Shown here: positions 33,765 through 43,792 of the stretch, piece after piece
Numbering within the stretch: position 1 is the first letter of the stretch
Layout of the letters: each line of letters opens with the position of its first letter
From: UBA3824 sp017541145
GTDB taxonomy: Bacteria; Bacteroidota; Bacteroidia; Bacteroidales; UBA3824
Direction of reading: 5' to 3'
Assembly: GCA_947168365.1 (NCBI GenBank)
Contig: CAMVLO010000016.1
Span: 1-64,000, forward strand
Length of the DNA: 64,000 bases
Made by a program: the position numbers and the translations under genes
The notes under the pieces: generated by a model
Seen by the model: the letters and a program-made list of their open reading frames with translations, nothing else
What the model was told of the DNA's origin: nothing
The model's database searches: none

Positions 33765-35123
33765 ATGACAATACCAAATCTAAAATTCATTGTATCAGAA
33801 GGTTGCAACATACCTGAATCAATTAAAAAAGATGCTTTAAGTTTGAATTTTTCCAAATCAGAACATATTTTGGAATATTTTGATAATTGCGAAACTGATT
33901 TTACGATGTTTATTTTTGAAAACATCAAGTTTTCAACAGCAGATATTTCAAAATTATTAACTGAACATAAAGAAGACTGGTCGATTTTGTACAGCGAATT
34001 TACCGACAAAGACGGCAAAAATTTTCCACTTTGCAACTATTCTCAAGGCTCGGTTCGCGACGATTTTGATTTCGGAAAATGTATGATTATCAACAACCAA
34101 AAAGCAAAATCAATTTTAGGAAGTCTCGACACAAATCTCAATCACGCAGCACTTTACGATTTGCGACTTCAGTTATCACGAGTAGGTAAAATTGTTAAAA
34201 CCGAAAAATTCTATACACTATATAATAATAGTAACGATCCGGATTTTGAAAATTCGCATTTTTCGTACTGTGACCCACGAAACCGTGATTACCAAATAGA
34301 GGCTGAAAAAGTTTTTACAAAATATCTTAAACAAGTAAATGCTTATATCACGCCTTGCACATCGGAAATCGCTGATTTTGATAAAATTGTATCGACGTTT
34401 AAATATACGGCTTCGGTAATAATTCCGGTAAAAAACCGTCCGAACACAATCAAAGACGCTATAAATTCGGCATTAAGTCAAAAAACTGATTTTGATTTTA
34501 ACGTAATTGTAATAAACAATCATTCGGAAAATAGCACAACAGAAGCAATCAATTCAATTAAAAATCAACGACTTGTACATCTGATACCGAAAGAAGAAAA
34601 TCTCGGAATCGGCGGATGTTGGAATCTTGGTATCAACAACGAAAATTGTGGAGCTTTTGCAGTACAGCTCGACAGCGACGACGTATATTCCGACACTGAC
34701 ACTTTACAAAAAATAGTTGACACTTTTCGTAAAGAAAAATGCGGCGTAGTAATTGGAAGTTATCGTTTAACAGATATTGAAATGAAACCGCTCAACAATC
34801 TTATAATTGACCACAGAGAATACACGCAAGGAAACGGTGCGAACAATGCTTTGAGAGTCAACGGTTTTGGAGCTCCAAGATGCTATTTCACTCCGGCAGT
34901 AAGACAAAATCAATTCAAAAATTTCAGTTACGGCGAAGATTACGATTTGTGCCTCAGACTTAGCAGAAAATACAAAATTGCAAGAATTTTCGACGTACTA
35001 TATTTATGCAGAAGATGGTCCGGAAATTCAGACGCAAACCTCAATCAAGAAACAATTACAAGAAATAACACATTAAAAGACAGTTTTAGAACAGAAGAAA
35101 TCATAGCAAGAACAAGAAAATGA
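33765..35123 (+). CDS. Family 2 glycosyltransferase
   Basis: 452 residues from the ATG at 33765; an ATG at 33723 would add a T-rich stretch (FLHIFFKKNK) that looks non-coding. The GT-A domain is in the second half: SVIIPVKNRPNTIKDAINSA, FNVIVINNHS, NLGIGGCWNLGI and the metal-binding VQLDSDDVY (DxD). RMSF-like acceptor motifs include GAPRCYFTPAV and GEDYDLCLRL (ED). The N-terminal 220 residues are not a known domain. It overlaps the next gene by 4 bases. Confidence 0.85.
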   Translation: MTIPNLKFIVSEGCNIPESIKKDALSLNFSKSEHILEYFDNCETDFTMFIFENIKFSTADISKLLTEHKEDWSILYSEFTDKDGKNFPLCNYSQGSVRDDFDFGKCMIINNQKAKSILGSLDTNLNHAALYDLRLQLSRVGKIVKTEKFYTLYNNSNDPDFENSHFSYCDPRNRDYQIEAEKVFTKYLKQVNAYITPCTSEIADFDKIVSTFKYTASVIIPVKNRPNTIKDAINSALSQKTDFDFNVIVINNHSENSTTEAINSIKNQRLVHLIPKEENLGIGGCWNLGINNENCGAFAVQLDSDDVYSDTDTLQKIVDTFRKEKCGVVIGSYRLTDIEMKPLNNLIIDHREYTQGNGANNALRVNGFGAPRCYFTPAVRQNQFKNFSYGEDYDLCLRLSRKYKIARIFDVLYLCRRWSGNSDANLNQETITRNNTLKDSFRTEEIIARTRK

Positions 35124-36751
35124 AGAAATTACTAATTAGTTTATTTACATTCACAGCACTATTTTTTACCGCGAAAGCACAGCAAACTCCGCCCGTAATT
35201 GTAGGAATTGTAGTACAACAAATGCGTTACGATGCAATTGCGAGATACGGTAACTGGATGTCTGACAACGGTTTCATGAGATTGATGTATCAAGGCGCAA
35301 ACTGTAGCAATGCGTATTACAATTACATGATTACCGAGCCGGCTCCGGGATTCGCAACAATTTACACGGGCGCAAATCCTTGTAATCATGGAATTATCTC
35401 AAATTCTTGGTACGACAGAACTACAAAAAAATATGTATCCTCAATCAACGACAACAAATTCATGGCGATAGGCTCCAACTCCGAAACGGGCAAAGTTTCA
35501 CCGCTAAAACTCCTCGGCACCACTCTCGGAGACGAGATGAAACTGAGTAACTACAAGCAAAGCAAGGTGTTCAGCGTATCTTACAACAATATCGGAGCAA
35601 TAATACCTTCGGGAAAACTTGCAAATGCAGCTTATTGGTTTGATGAAAAAACAGGTGAATTTATTACAAGTTCGTATTACATGGGAGAACTTCCGAAATG
35701 GGTAAAAGATTTTAATTCTGAACAAAAAGCCAATAATTTTATAAATCGAGGTTGGTTTACATTGAAAAATATCAACGATTATCATGCATCGTTGCCGGAC
35801 AACAGTTTTTACGAAAACGGAATCAACGGCAAAAGTACTTTTCCTTACAATTTGAAACAGATGAGCGAAGGCAAACAGTTTCAACTTCTAAAATACACAC
35901 CATTTTCAGATGAAATGGTAAAAGATTTTGTATTGAAACTAATTGAAAACGAAGATATTGGCAAAGATAATTTTACTGATTTGCTAATGATAAACTTTTC
36001 GGCGGCAAGCTGCGTGAGCGACTTGTTCGGCATCAGATCGGTGGAATTGGAAGATACTTACCTCCGGCTTGATACTTATATTGCTAACATCATCAATGCT
36101 TTAGACACAAAACTTGGCAAAGGAAACTATGTAATTTTTCTAACAGCCGATCGAGGTTCGTCGGACACACCTCAGTTTTTACAAGATATGGGAATGACAG
36201 GTCAAAAAATTGATGTCCAGCATTTTATGACATTGCTTAATGCTTATTTGCGAGCTCTTTACGGTGATGAAAAATGGGTAGAAAAATATCACAACCGACA
36301 AATTTACTTAAATCATTTTGCAATGGAACGTCACAAACTTTCGCAACACGAAGTTTTGGACATGGCATCACAATTTATGTTGGAAATCGACGGCATAGCC
36401 AACGCCGTACCATCATCGGCACTGCTTGATAATCATTCACTTTCAGGGATTTGGAAACAAGCCGGAAATTCATTTTACAGAAAACGCTCCGGTGACATAA
36501 TCATAAATCTTGAACCCGGAATTTCAGAAATTCAGGAAAGCAGTTCTACATTTTCCAACTCGGCGCAAAATTCGGCTTACAATCATGATACTCACGTGCC
36601 ACTTTGTTTTTACGGCAAAAATATCAAAAAACAAACCATAAGCCGAAGAGTAAGCATAGAAGATATAACTCCCACAATCACAACGATTTTACATATTTTG
36701 TCACCGGATTATTCATCAGGTTCGGCAATATACGAAGTAATTGATAATTAA
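35120..36751 (+). CDS. PafA-like alkaline-phosphatase-fold protein, probably inactive
   Basis: A 543-residue protein with a signal peptide (AKAQ). It aligns along its length with PafA, the secreted phosphatase of Flavobacteriia. Compared with PafA (remembered residues D38, T79, N100, K162, R164, D305, H309, D352, H353, H486), this protein has Q33, P74, N95, N156, I158, S297, D301, D344, R345 and a kept H in HDTHVPL. So the nucleophile, both phosphate-gripping residues and most zinc ligands are lost, while the fold-forming motifs (IYTGANPCNHGI, EDTYLRLD) remain. Probably a periplasmic pseudoenzyme. Overlaps the glycosyltransferase gene by 4 bases. Confidence 0.85.
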   Translation: MKKLLISLFTFTALFFTAKAQQTPPVIVGIVVQQMRYDAIARYGNWMSDNGFMRLMYQGANCSNAYYNYMITEPAPGFATIYTGANPCNHGIISNSWYDRTTKKYVSSINDNKFMAIGSNSETGKVSPLKLLGTTLGDEMKLSNYKQSKVFSVSYNNIGAIIPSGKLANAAYWFDEKTGEFITSSYYMGELPKWVKDFNSEQKANNFINRGWFTLKNINDYHASLPDNSFYENGINGKSTFPYNLKQMSEGKQFQLLKYTPFSDEMVKDFVLKLIENEDIGKDNFTDLLMINFSAASCVSDLFGIRSVELEDTYLRLDTYIANIINALDTKLGKGNYVIFLTADRGSSDTPQFLQDMGMTGQKIDVQHFMTLLNAYLRALYGDEKWVEKYHNRQIYLNHFAMERHKLSQHEVLDMASQFMLEIDGIANAVPSSALLDNHSLSGIWKQAGNSFYRKRSGDIIINLEPGISEIQESSSTFSNSAQNSAYNHDTHVPLCFYGKNIKKQTISRRVSIEDITPTITTILHILSPDYSSGSAIYEVIDN

Positions 36752-36766
36752 AGGAGTAGCGGAAAT

Positions 36767-38704
36767 TTAATTGACAGGATCGTACTTAATTTTTACAAAG
36801 AAAGTAGAGCCGTTACCAGGTTCGGACTCAAGCCAAATTTTACCATTCATCAAATCCACAAAACCTTTGCTGATGGAGAGTCCGATACCGACTCCGCTAT
36901 ATTTGCGTTCCATAAGATTTTCGGCTTGACGGAATGATGAAAAAATGCCTTCATGAAGCTCCTTACGAATACCAATGCCTGTATCAGCAACTTTAAATAC
37001 CAAACTGTCGTCTTCCAATTGATATCCGAACGAGACACTACCAACATTTGTAAATTTAATACCGTTGGAAATCAACGACTCAAGAATTTTTTTCAGTTTG
37101 TAACTATCGGCATAAATATAAGCTGCATCATCGGCAAGACCTTTATTTACAACAAGTTCGATATGTTTTTCATTAGAAATAGCCGACATCATAATTTCAA
37201 TTTCATCAAGCATTTTGTTGAGATGAAGCGGTGCTACATTCAACTTTGCCTGCTGAGTCTGAAGTTTTGACATATCCATAATATCTTCCACGATATGCAA
37301 AAGCTGACGAGAAGACTTAATAATAATAGAGATATATTTTTGCTGTTTTTCAGTAAGGTTGTCCGCCTTAGCCAAAAGTTCACAAAATCCTGTAATTCCG
37401 TTCATTGGAGTTCTGATTTCGTGAGAAATATTTGCAAGGAACGACGATTTCAACTTTTCGTTTTCCTCGGCACGCTCCTTAGCTTCCACAAGGTCACGGC
37501 GATAATTACGATCCTTGATTTCAGCAGCCATAAGCGGTGAAATATAATTTGCCAAACCTTGTATAAAACTCTTTGCCTTTTGATTGTAATTATTAACAGC
37601 ACCGGCAGTTCCAATCAAACCGATTACTTTATCATTGTCAATAACAGGAGTTGAAAGAATATGTTTATGCAATCCAGAACCTATTTCCTGTTTTTTTGAA
37701 GCAATACAATGACTTGATATCATGGAACTTATATCAACAATACGCTCGTTGCCATGCTCATCAACCACCACTTGAATTTTATCATCGTTGCAGGCAAAAC
37801 ATACGATATCACCTTTGTTAGACAAATAACCGATATATCCGTAAGGACTGTTGGTAGCTTTCAACACCAAATTCAAAACTACTTTATAAAGATCGGTATT
37901 ATGTCCCAAAGCAAAAGCTTTTGAAATTTCGTTTTTGACAATCAAGTCGTTACGAATTTCCATTTCGGCTTTAATATCATTGAAAACCGCAGCAGAATAT
38001 CCTTTTCGCGGTGAATATGTACGAACCTCAAAATGCTTTTTCAACGGTTTGAAAAAGAAATTATCAGAATACGAACTACCTGAACGTGAAGTTTTTGCCA
38101 AGATTTTTATCAAAATATCATCCATAAAAGACACAACTTCAGAAAGTTTTTTTCCGAGAACTTCACTTCTCTCTACATTGAAAAGAATTTCAAAAGTGGA
38201 GTTTACATCCAAAATATGATGATCAACAATTTCACCTTCGTCATTTGCAATTGCTTTCATGTAAATAAAGCCGGAGGACATATTTTCAAACAGCATTTTA
38301 AAACTGTTTTCTTCCAAATTTCCGGATTTCTTGCTAAGATTCTTAATTACGAAAAGCAATTTTTCATAAAAAAGCGAAACTTTTAAATTGTATACATTAT
38401 CATCAGAAGTTGAAATATTTACATCTACTAATCCGTCTTGTTCGAGTTTGCTAATCTGCTCAATTACAGACGCTGGAGTAGTAAAAGGCAAAAGTTCGAA
38501 AATATTTTTGCCAATAATTTTATGTCTGTCATCTGCAAAAATATGAGTAGACGACTCGTTTGCAGCAATGATAGCATAATTATCCTTGCGACAGAAGAGT
38601 ATATTATCTTCGTGAGAATCAATTAAATAATTGACTAACTGGTTATTAATAGAATCACCAGGCTGAATTAATTGTGAAGATATGTTGCTACTTAGTATTC
38701 CCAT
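36767..38704 (-). CDS. PAS-PAS-GAF sensor histidine kinase (orphan)
   Basis: A 645-residue kinase without membrane segments. Order: PAS (about 25-125), PAS (about 132-248), GAF (about 265-395), HisKA with H428 in ANISHEIRTPMNG, HATPase with N box LESLISNGIKF, G1 DTGIGI and G2 GVGIGLS. All catalytic boxes are intact. No response regulator is adjacent, and no receiver domain is attached. Convergent with the PafA-like gene, 15 bases apart. Confidence 0.92.
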   Translation of the reverse strand: MGILSSNISSQLIQPGDSINNQLVNYLIDSHEDNILFCRKDNYAIIAANESSTHIFADDRHKIIGKNIFELLPFTTPASVIEQISKLEQDGLVDVNISTSDDNVYNLKVSLFYEKLLFVIKNLSKKSGNLEENSFKMLFENMSSGFIYMKAIANDEGEIVDHHILDVNSTFEILFNVERSEVLGKKLSEVVSFMDDILIKILAKTSRSGSSYSDNFFFKPLKKHFEVRTYSPRKGYSAAVFNDIKAEMEIRNDLIVKNEISKAFALGHNTDLYKVVLNLVLKATNSPYGYIGYLSNKGDIVCFACNDDKIQVVVDEHGNERIVDISSMISSHCIASKKQEIGSGLHKHILSTPVIDNDKVIGLIGTAGAVNNYNQKAKSFIQGLANYISPLMAAEIKDRNYRRDLVEAKERAEENEKLKSSFLANISHEIRTPMNGITGFCELLAKADNLTEKQQKYISIIIKSSRQLLHIVEDIMDMSKLQTQQAKLNVAPLHLNKMLDEIEIMMSAISNEKHIELVVNKGLADDAAYIYADSYKLKKILESLISNGIKFTNVGSVSFGYQLEDDSLVFKVADTGIGIRKELHEGIFSSFRQAENLMERKYSGVGIGLSISKGFVDLMNGKIWLESEPGNGSTFFVKIKYDPVN

Positions 38705-38866
38705 TTTAGTAAATATGTCCGCTCAAAGATAACAAAAAATTTTATTAATCACCAAAACTTTAAATAATTATTTTTTATTTCCGTATCTTTTCCCTTTTGG
38801 AACGCTTATTGTAATTTACAGGTGAAAATGTTTTTTACTGAACTACATTACTTTACATATTAAACT

Positions 38867-40861
38867 ATGAAAATATTGATAATGTGCGCATTAGTATTAT
38901 CAATGATGATAACTTCATCTTGTGGAGAAAGGCGCACATCCGCTGACGATGGAAACGCCATCGCAGAAACTAACATATACACAGATGCTACTCTTAGAAA
39001 AATTTATGAACTCAGATGTGCAGAAAACACAGCCGAATTGATAAAATTTTTCTCCAACGAGTTTCCGGAATATCGCAAAGCAGCAGTTCTGGCAGTTGGA
39101 ACGATGAAAGACAGCATGGCGACCGTAGCCGCGGCTTCGTTACTTTCCGACACAAACGAGGAAGTAAGAGAAGCTGCCGTTTTTACTATTGGTCAAATCG
39201 GACACAATGCAGGTGAAAAATATCTTTTGGAAGATCTCAGCAAAGAACAGAACAATGTAGTAATTAGCTCAATATACGAAGCTTTGGGCAAATGCGGAAC
39301 TGAAAATGCGCTCGAAAAAATTGAAGCTGTGGCTGATACTATTTCGGATGTTACTGTAATTTCCGGAGTAATGAAAGGTTTTTGCCATTTGGCTTCAAGA
39401 GGCTTTTACTCAATTAATTCTACTCAATTTGCAATTAAAATATTAACAGACACTACTATACACGAAAAAATTCGCGGTATAGCTTCGGAATATTTTGCAA
39501 TCAGCAATGCTGATTTTGGTAATCTGACTGATAACTTTATAAAAGTTTACCAATCAAGTAAATTGCTGTACACAAGAAAAAATCTTGCAATTGCTTTTGG
39601 AAGATGTCACAACGAACGTGCATTAAATTTTCTAAAAGAAATAATAACAAACGATAGTACAGATTACAGAGTAACAATCAATTCCATAATTGCACTTGAA
39701 AATTATCCGTACGAAGATTGCAAACAAGAAATCGTAGAAAAAGCCAAATCCTACGACGACAAAATTGCAGCATACGCGGCACAATATCTTTATCACAAAG
39801 GTATCAAAGCTGACAGCAGCGAATATTTGGAATTGTCACGAGAAGTGCCGGGTTGGCAGACAAGAACTCAACTTTTGGCAGCCGCTCTCAAATTTACAAA
39901 CAACAAGAAAAATATTTCTGCAAGTATAAAATCCGGTTTTGAAGTTGCGCAAAATATTTACGAAAAAACAGCATTGCTTAGAGCATTGGAATGTGATTTT
40001 TCAAGTTACAGTTTCATTGAGAATCAATCTTTTTATTCTGACAATGAGATGCTTAGAACGGAAGGCATCAAAACATTGATTGCGATGTACGAAAATCCTG
40101 AGTTTGAAAAATATTCTAAATTCAGAAAGAAAAACTACAACGAAAATCTTGTAGAAGAATTTGCATTGATTTTCAAAAAAGCAATTCAAAACGGTAATAC
40201 ACAAATGGTTGCACTTGCGGCAAAAGCAATTGCAAATCATAAAGAAATTGCAGAATATTATATCAATACATTTTTCTTGAATCAAGCTCTCAACAACTGC
40301 GTACTTCCACGCGATGCCGATACTTATATGATTTTGATTCAAGCCATAAAAGATGTTAACGGACAAATAATTACACCGCCGCAACATGTTATCGGCGATG
40401 TTCCGGATTGGGTATATATCTGCACGATAGATCCGGGTGAAAAAATTGCAATCAACACTCAAAAAGGCGAAATTGTATTGAAAACGGATATCAACAACGC
40501 TCCTATCGCGGTTTCTAACTTTATGAAACTTGTTGACAAAAAATATTTTGACAATTCTTGTTTCACAAATATTTCAACTGCTTACGTTGAAAACAAAGGT
40601 TCGCTGACAGGATACGATGAAAACATGTCGATAATGATTCCGACCGAACTGACAAATGTAATTTTCGACGAAGGTACAGTGGCTTTGGTTACTACAGCCT
40701 TAAACAATTCCACTGCTACTCAATGGTTTATCATGCTTGCACCGGCAACAATAATGGACGGCACTTCATCGGTAATTGCAACCGTTGTAGACGGCATGGA
40801 ATATGTTCACTCGCTGAATACCGGCGATAAAATTCTTAGCGTAAAACGATTAAAACAATAA
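38867..40861 (+). CDS. HEAT-repeat lipoprotein with cyclophilin-like domain
   Basis: A 664-residue lipoprotein (lipobox MITSSC, C19). Residues 40-330 form HEAT-type repeats (RKAAVLAVGTMKDSMATVAA, EVREAAVFTIGQIGHNAGEK). From about 520 a cyclophilin-type peptidyl-prolyl isomerase domain follows (INTQKGEIVLKTDINNAPIA, VSNFMKLVDKKYFDNSCF), but the usual Rxxx-F-M-Q-G-G/D core is replaced, so activity is doubtful. Probably a periplasmic folding factor or scaffold. Confidence 0.8.
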   Translation: MKILIMCALVLSMMITSSCGERRTSADDGNAIAETNIYTDATLRKIYELRCAENTAELIKFFSNEFPEYRKAAVLAVGTMKDSMATVAAASLLSDTNEEVREAAVFTIGQIGHNAGEKYLLEDLSKEQNNVVISSIYEALGKCGTENALEKIEAVADTISDVTVISGVMKGFCHLASRGFYSINSTQFAIKILTDTTIHEKIRGIASEYFAISNADFGNLTDNFIKVYQSSKLLYTRKNLAIAFGRCHNERALNFLKEIITNDSTDYRVTINSIIALENYPYEDCKQEIVEKAKSYDDKIAAYAAQYLYHKGIKADSSEYLELSREVPGWQTRTQLLAAALKFTNNKKNISASIKSGFEVAQNIYEKTALLRALECDFSSYSFIENQSFYSDNEMLRTEGIKTLIAMYENPEFEKYSKFRKKNYNENLVEEFALIFKKAIQNGNTQMVALAAKAIANHKEIAEYYINTFFLNQALNNCVLPRDADTYMILIQAIKDVNGQIITPPQHVIGDVPDWVYICTIDPGEKIAINTQKGEIVLKTDINNAPIAVSNFMKLVDKKYFDNSCFTNISTAYVENKGSLTGYDENMSIMIPTELTNVIFDEGTVALVTTALNNSTATQWFIMLAPATIMDGTSSVIATVVDGMEYVHSLNTGDKILSVKRLKQ

Positions 40862-40877
40862 AAAAAGTCAAAAAAAA

Positions 40878-40992
40878 AATTCTCCGCATCCGTTACTTAA
40901 AAGAATGGCAGCGGATAAGCATCATTGTCCGCTAAAAAAATCCTCCAACACAGGTTAGGATACCATTCTTAGCACACGAAAGGCGAAGAATT
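40878..40992. ncRNA. Branched structured element (RNA candidate or complex terminator)
   Basis: The 115 bases fold into four nested helices with few unpaired bases: outer AATTCTcCGC (40878-40887) with GCGaAGAATT (40983-40992); AAGAATGG (40901-40908) with CCATTCTT (40963-40970); inside it AGCGGATA (40910-40917) with TGTCCGCT (40926-40933), and ATCCT...AAC (40940-40949) with GTTAGGAT (40954-40961). T tracts follow on both strands (six on plus, nine on minus). It lies between two convergent genes, so it may act as a bidirectional terminator, but the multibranch form is unusual. Confidence 0.45.
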
Positions 40993-41014
40993 ATACTTTT
41001 TTGTAAAAAAATCT

Positions 41015-42379
41015 CTAATTTTTGAAACTGTGAATTGGCGCAGGGATACGACCGGTACGGTTAACAAATACTGAACAATCAAATTTATTAACCGGCATAA
41101 TCGGAGCATGTCCCAAAAGTCCGCCGAAGTCAACTTCTTGACCCACAGTTTTTCCGATTACAGGAATAATTCTCACAGCTGTAGTTTTTTGGTTTACCAT
41201 ACCGATAGCAGCCTCGTCGGCAATTATACCGGAAATTGTAGAAGCAGGCGTGTCACCCGGAATTGCAATCATATCCAAACCGACTGAACAAACGCATGTC
41301 ATAGCCTCAAGTTTCTCAATAGTAAGAGCGCCGGCCTGTACTGCGTCAATCATTCCCTGATCTTCGCTTACCGGAATAAAAGCTCCGGAAAGTCCGCCAA
41401 CATAAGAACTTGCCATAACGCCACCTTTTTTCACTTGGTCGTTGAGCAAAGCCAAAGCCGCAGTAGTACCCGGTGCGCCGGCTTGTTCAAGTCCGATAGC
41501 TTTCAAGATGTCAGCAACAGAATCTCCAACAGCAGGAGTCGGAGCAAGCGAAAGATCAATAATTCCAAACGGAACACCAAGACGTCGCGATGCCTCTTGA
41601 GCTACAAGTTGTCCGACACGTGTAATCTTAAACGCTGTTTTCTTAATTGTTTCGCAAAGTGTCTCGAAATTAGCGTTTTCCAATTGCTCCAAAGCGTATT
41701 TAACAACGCCCGGTCCCGAAACACCTACATTTATAATAGCGTCTGCCTCAGAAACTCCGTGAAAAGCTCCTGCCATAAAAGGATTGTCATCAGGAGCATT
41801 GCAAAGAACTACAAGTTTTGCACATCCCAAAGAATCACAATGTTTTGTACGCTCAGCAGTAGCTTTTACAATCTCGCCCATGAGTTTTACAGCGTCCATG
41901 TTGATACCGGTTTTGGTAGAACCCACATTTATAGAACTGCAAATTCTCTCAGTTTGAGACAATGCTTCCGGAATGGAACGAATAAGAAGTTCATCACTTT
42001 TTGACATCCCTTTGGAAACAATGGCAGAATATCCGCCCAAAAAGTTAACACCGATTTCTTTAGCTACATCGTCAAGAGTTTTTGCAATTTTAACATAATC
42101 CTCCGGCGAATGACAAGCCGAAGCTCCTACAAGCGATATCGGAGTAATTGAAACTCTTTTGTTTACGATAGGAATACCGTATTCTCTTGCAATAGATTCA
42201 CCGGTCTGAACCAAATCTTTTGCATAAGAAGCGATTTTGGTTTTGATATTTCTACAAACGCGTTCGAGATTTGTATCAGCACAATCCAACAGATTGATAC
42301 CCATTGTGATAGTACGTACATCAAGATTCTCGTGTTCAATCATCGCGTTGGTTTCTGCAACTTCGTATATATTAATCAT
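41015..42379 (-). CDS. UPF0210/DUF711 (PFL-like) protein
   Basis: A 454-residue protein of the UPF0210 family, related in fold to pyruvate formate-lyase-type glycyl radical enzymes, though without the glycyl-radical loop here. Landmarks are EHENLDVRTITMGINLLDCA, VGSTKTGINMDAVKLMGEIV, and GAPGTTAALALLNDQVKKGG. Together with the ACT-domain protein encoded just upstream it forms the conserved UPF0210-UPF0237 pair seen in many bacteria. Function not established. Confidence 0.9.
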   Translation of the reverse strand: MINIYEVAETNAMIEHENLDVRTITMGINLLDCADTNLERVCRNIKTKIASYAKDLVQTGESIAREYGIPIVNKRVSITPISLVGASACHSPEDYVKIAKTLDDVAKEIGVNFLGGYSAIVSKGMSKSDELLIRSIPEALSQTERICSSINVGSTKTGINMDAVKLMGEIVKATAERTKHCDSLGCAKLVVLCNAPDDNPFMAGAFHGVSEADAIINVGVSGPGVVKYALEQLENANFETLCETIKKTAFKITRVGQLVAQEASRRLGVPFGIIDLSLAPTPAVGDSVADILKAIGLEQAGAPGTTAALALLNDQVKKGGVMASSYVGGLSGAFIPVSEDQGMIDAVQAGALTIEKLEAMTCVCSVGLDMIAIPGDTPASTISGIIADEAAIGMVNQKTTAVRIIPVIGKTVGQEVDFGGLLGHAPIMPVNKFDCSVFVNRTGRIPAPIHSFKN

Positions 42380-42403
42380 GTTGGAATCGTGTAAAGATGT
42401 TAT

Positions 42404-42676
42404 TTAGATACGGTGCATTTTGTTGAAAATCTCTTCTTTTTGACATCTGATGATAACGCCGATTTGTTCACCAAGATTATTAAGATCAGCCGAAACATCA
42501 TCATGAATCTTTATTGATTTTTGCATGTCAACAATCATCATCATATTGAAATATCCCTGAACAATGGTCTGAGATATATCGAGAATATTAATTTGGTTTT
42601 CAGCCAAATATGTACAAACTTTTGCAATGATACCCACTGTATCTTTGCCAACAACAGTAATAATTGTCTTATCCAT
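42404..42676 (-). CDS. ACT-domain protein (UPF0237)
   Basis: 90 residues from the ATG at 42676 (MDKTIITVVGKDTVGIIAKV); a longer start at 42721 would add 15 residues unlike the family. One ACT domain fills the protein; GKDTVGIIAKV is the ligand-binding loop. It precedes the UPF0210 gene by 24 bases and probably regulates it by binding a small molecule such as an amino acid. Confidence 0.9.
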   Translation of the reverse strand: MDKTIITVVGKDTVGIIAKVCTYLAENQINILDISQTIVQGYFNMMMIVDMQKSIKIHDDVSADLNNLGEQIGVIIRCQKEEIFNKMHRI

Positions 42677-42760
42677 AGGAATATTGATTTTTAATACCGC
42701 AAAGATATTAAATTTTGGCAAAAAATACTGAAATTAGTTGCAAATCTGCATAAATTTTTA

Positions 42761-43630
42761 TCAAAACTTATCAAACTTGGTATTTTCTTTCTCGAAAGCC
42801 GACTTGCAACGGTCATAACAATGCAGAGTCAACTTAAAGAATATCAAATCGTTAACAGAAATTGTATTGTAAAAAAACAAAGCATGAATGATATTCAAAA
42901 CGTAAACTTCTGCCCGAAGAGCCGCAAATGCAATATTTTCCAAAAAAGACGGTTCTATCGTAATTGCAAATTTCTCATTTTCAGGATGATGAATCCAACG
43001 TTGATACAATATAAAAGATACGGCTTTCAAATTCAACAAATCCCGTGCGATATCCAAAAATCCGGCAAGACAAGGTGAATTGTCATCAAGTTTTATCTGA
43101 TGAGATTTTTCAAAATCGCTGCATAATTCATCAAATTTCAAAATTCTTTCGTTGAGAATACCGATACAATCTTTTAGCAATTTGTAAAGATGCTCGTCTG
43201 ACATCGACTTATAATCAAGCAGTTCCAAAAAATCAGAAGTTGAATTTTTACGAAACTTAAAATTGTCTTTCAGTAAAACCGAAACATAATTCAAAGTTAA
43301 ATCCTCAAAAACTTTGGAATAAAAAGCTTCAGAAACACAATTGGCAATCAAAGTATGAGCAGTATCAAGTACATAATTCACAGTATACTCAGTATCAATA
43401 TTTTTGAGAAGTTTGTAAGACTTAGGAAAAGCAGAATCGCGTTTCATAAGAATAATTACCGCCGCCTCAAAATCCATAAAAAGCTGCTGATAATGAATTG
43501 TATATTGCAACAAATTTACAACATTATTTCTTACACTTTCTACAGGTATCTTATAGTCAACAAGTTGCAAATATCTTCCCCGTGCCATATCAAGCAATTG
43601 TTGACCGGTATAATCAAAAAAATATTCCAT
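42761..43630 (-). CDS. Helical protein of unknown function
   Basis: A 289-residue, all-helical soluble protein which I do not recognise (DYTGQQLLDMARGRYLQLVD; CVSEAFYSKVFEDLTLNYVS). It lies upstream of the ACT/UPF0210 pair on the same strand with an 84-base gap and divergent from nusB. Confidence 0.7.
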   Translation of the reverse strand: MEYFFDYTGQQLLDMARGRYLQLVDYKIPVESVRNNVVNLLQYTIHYQQLFMDFEAAVIILMKRDSAFPKSYKLLKNIDTEYTVNYVLDTAHTLIANCVSEAFYSKVFEDLTLNYVSVLLKDNFKFRKNSTSDFLELLDYKSMSDEHLYKLLKDCIGILNERILKFDELCSDFEKSHQIKLDDNSPCLAGFLDIARDLLNLKAVSFILYQRWIHHPENEKFAITIEPSFLENIAFAALRAEVYVLNIIHALFFYNTISVNDLIFFKLTLHCYDRCKSAFEKENTKFDKF

Positions 43631-43755
43631 TTCATGAAATTAAGTTAGTTTACAAATTGTTATTTCAGGATGTAAAGGTAATAAAGATTTTGAATTTTCT
43701 TTTTTCTTAACCGAAAATTATCATCAATTTTATTTCATTCAATACGATAAAAGAT

Positions 43756-43763
43756 TAACTTTG
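43756..43763 (+). promoter_or_regulatory. -7 element of nusB
   Basis: TAACTTTG matches TAnnTTTG, 29 bases before the start codon at 43793. Confidence 0.55.
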
Positions 43764-43792
43764 CAGCGAATTATTTAGCTCTTTTTTTCACA

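Noticed and set aside
40940..40961. Integron attC-like site (CAAC ... GTTAGG inverted core)
   Set aside because: The inverted motifs are four bases apart in a small hairpin, core consensus positions do not match, and no integrase or cassette series exists.
42676..42721. 15-residue N-terminal extension of the ACT-domain protein
   Set aside because: The inner ATG gives the exact UPF0237 family start (MDKTIITVVGKD).
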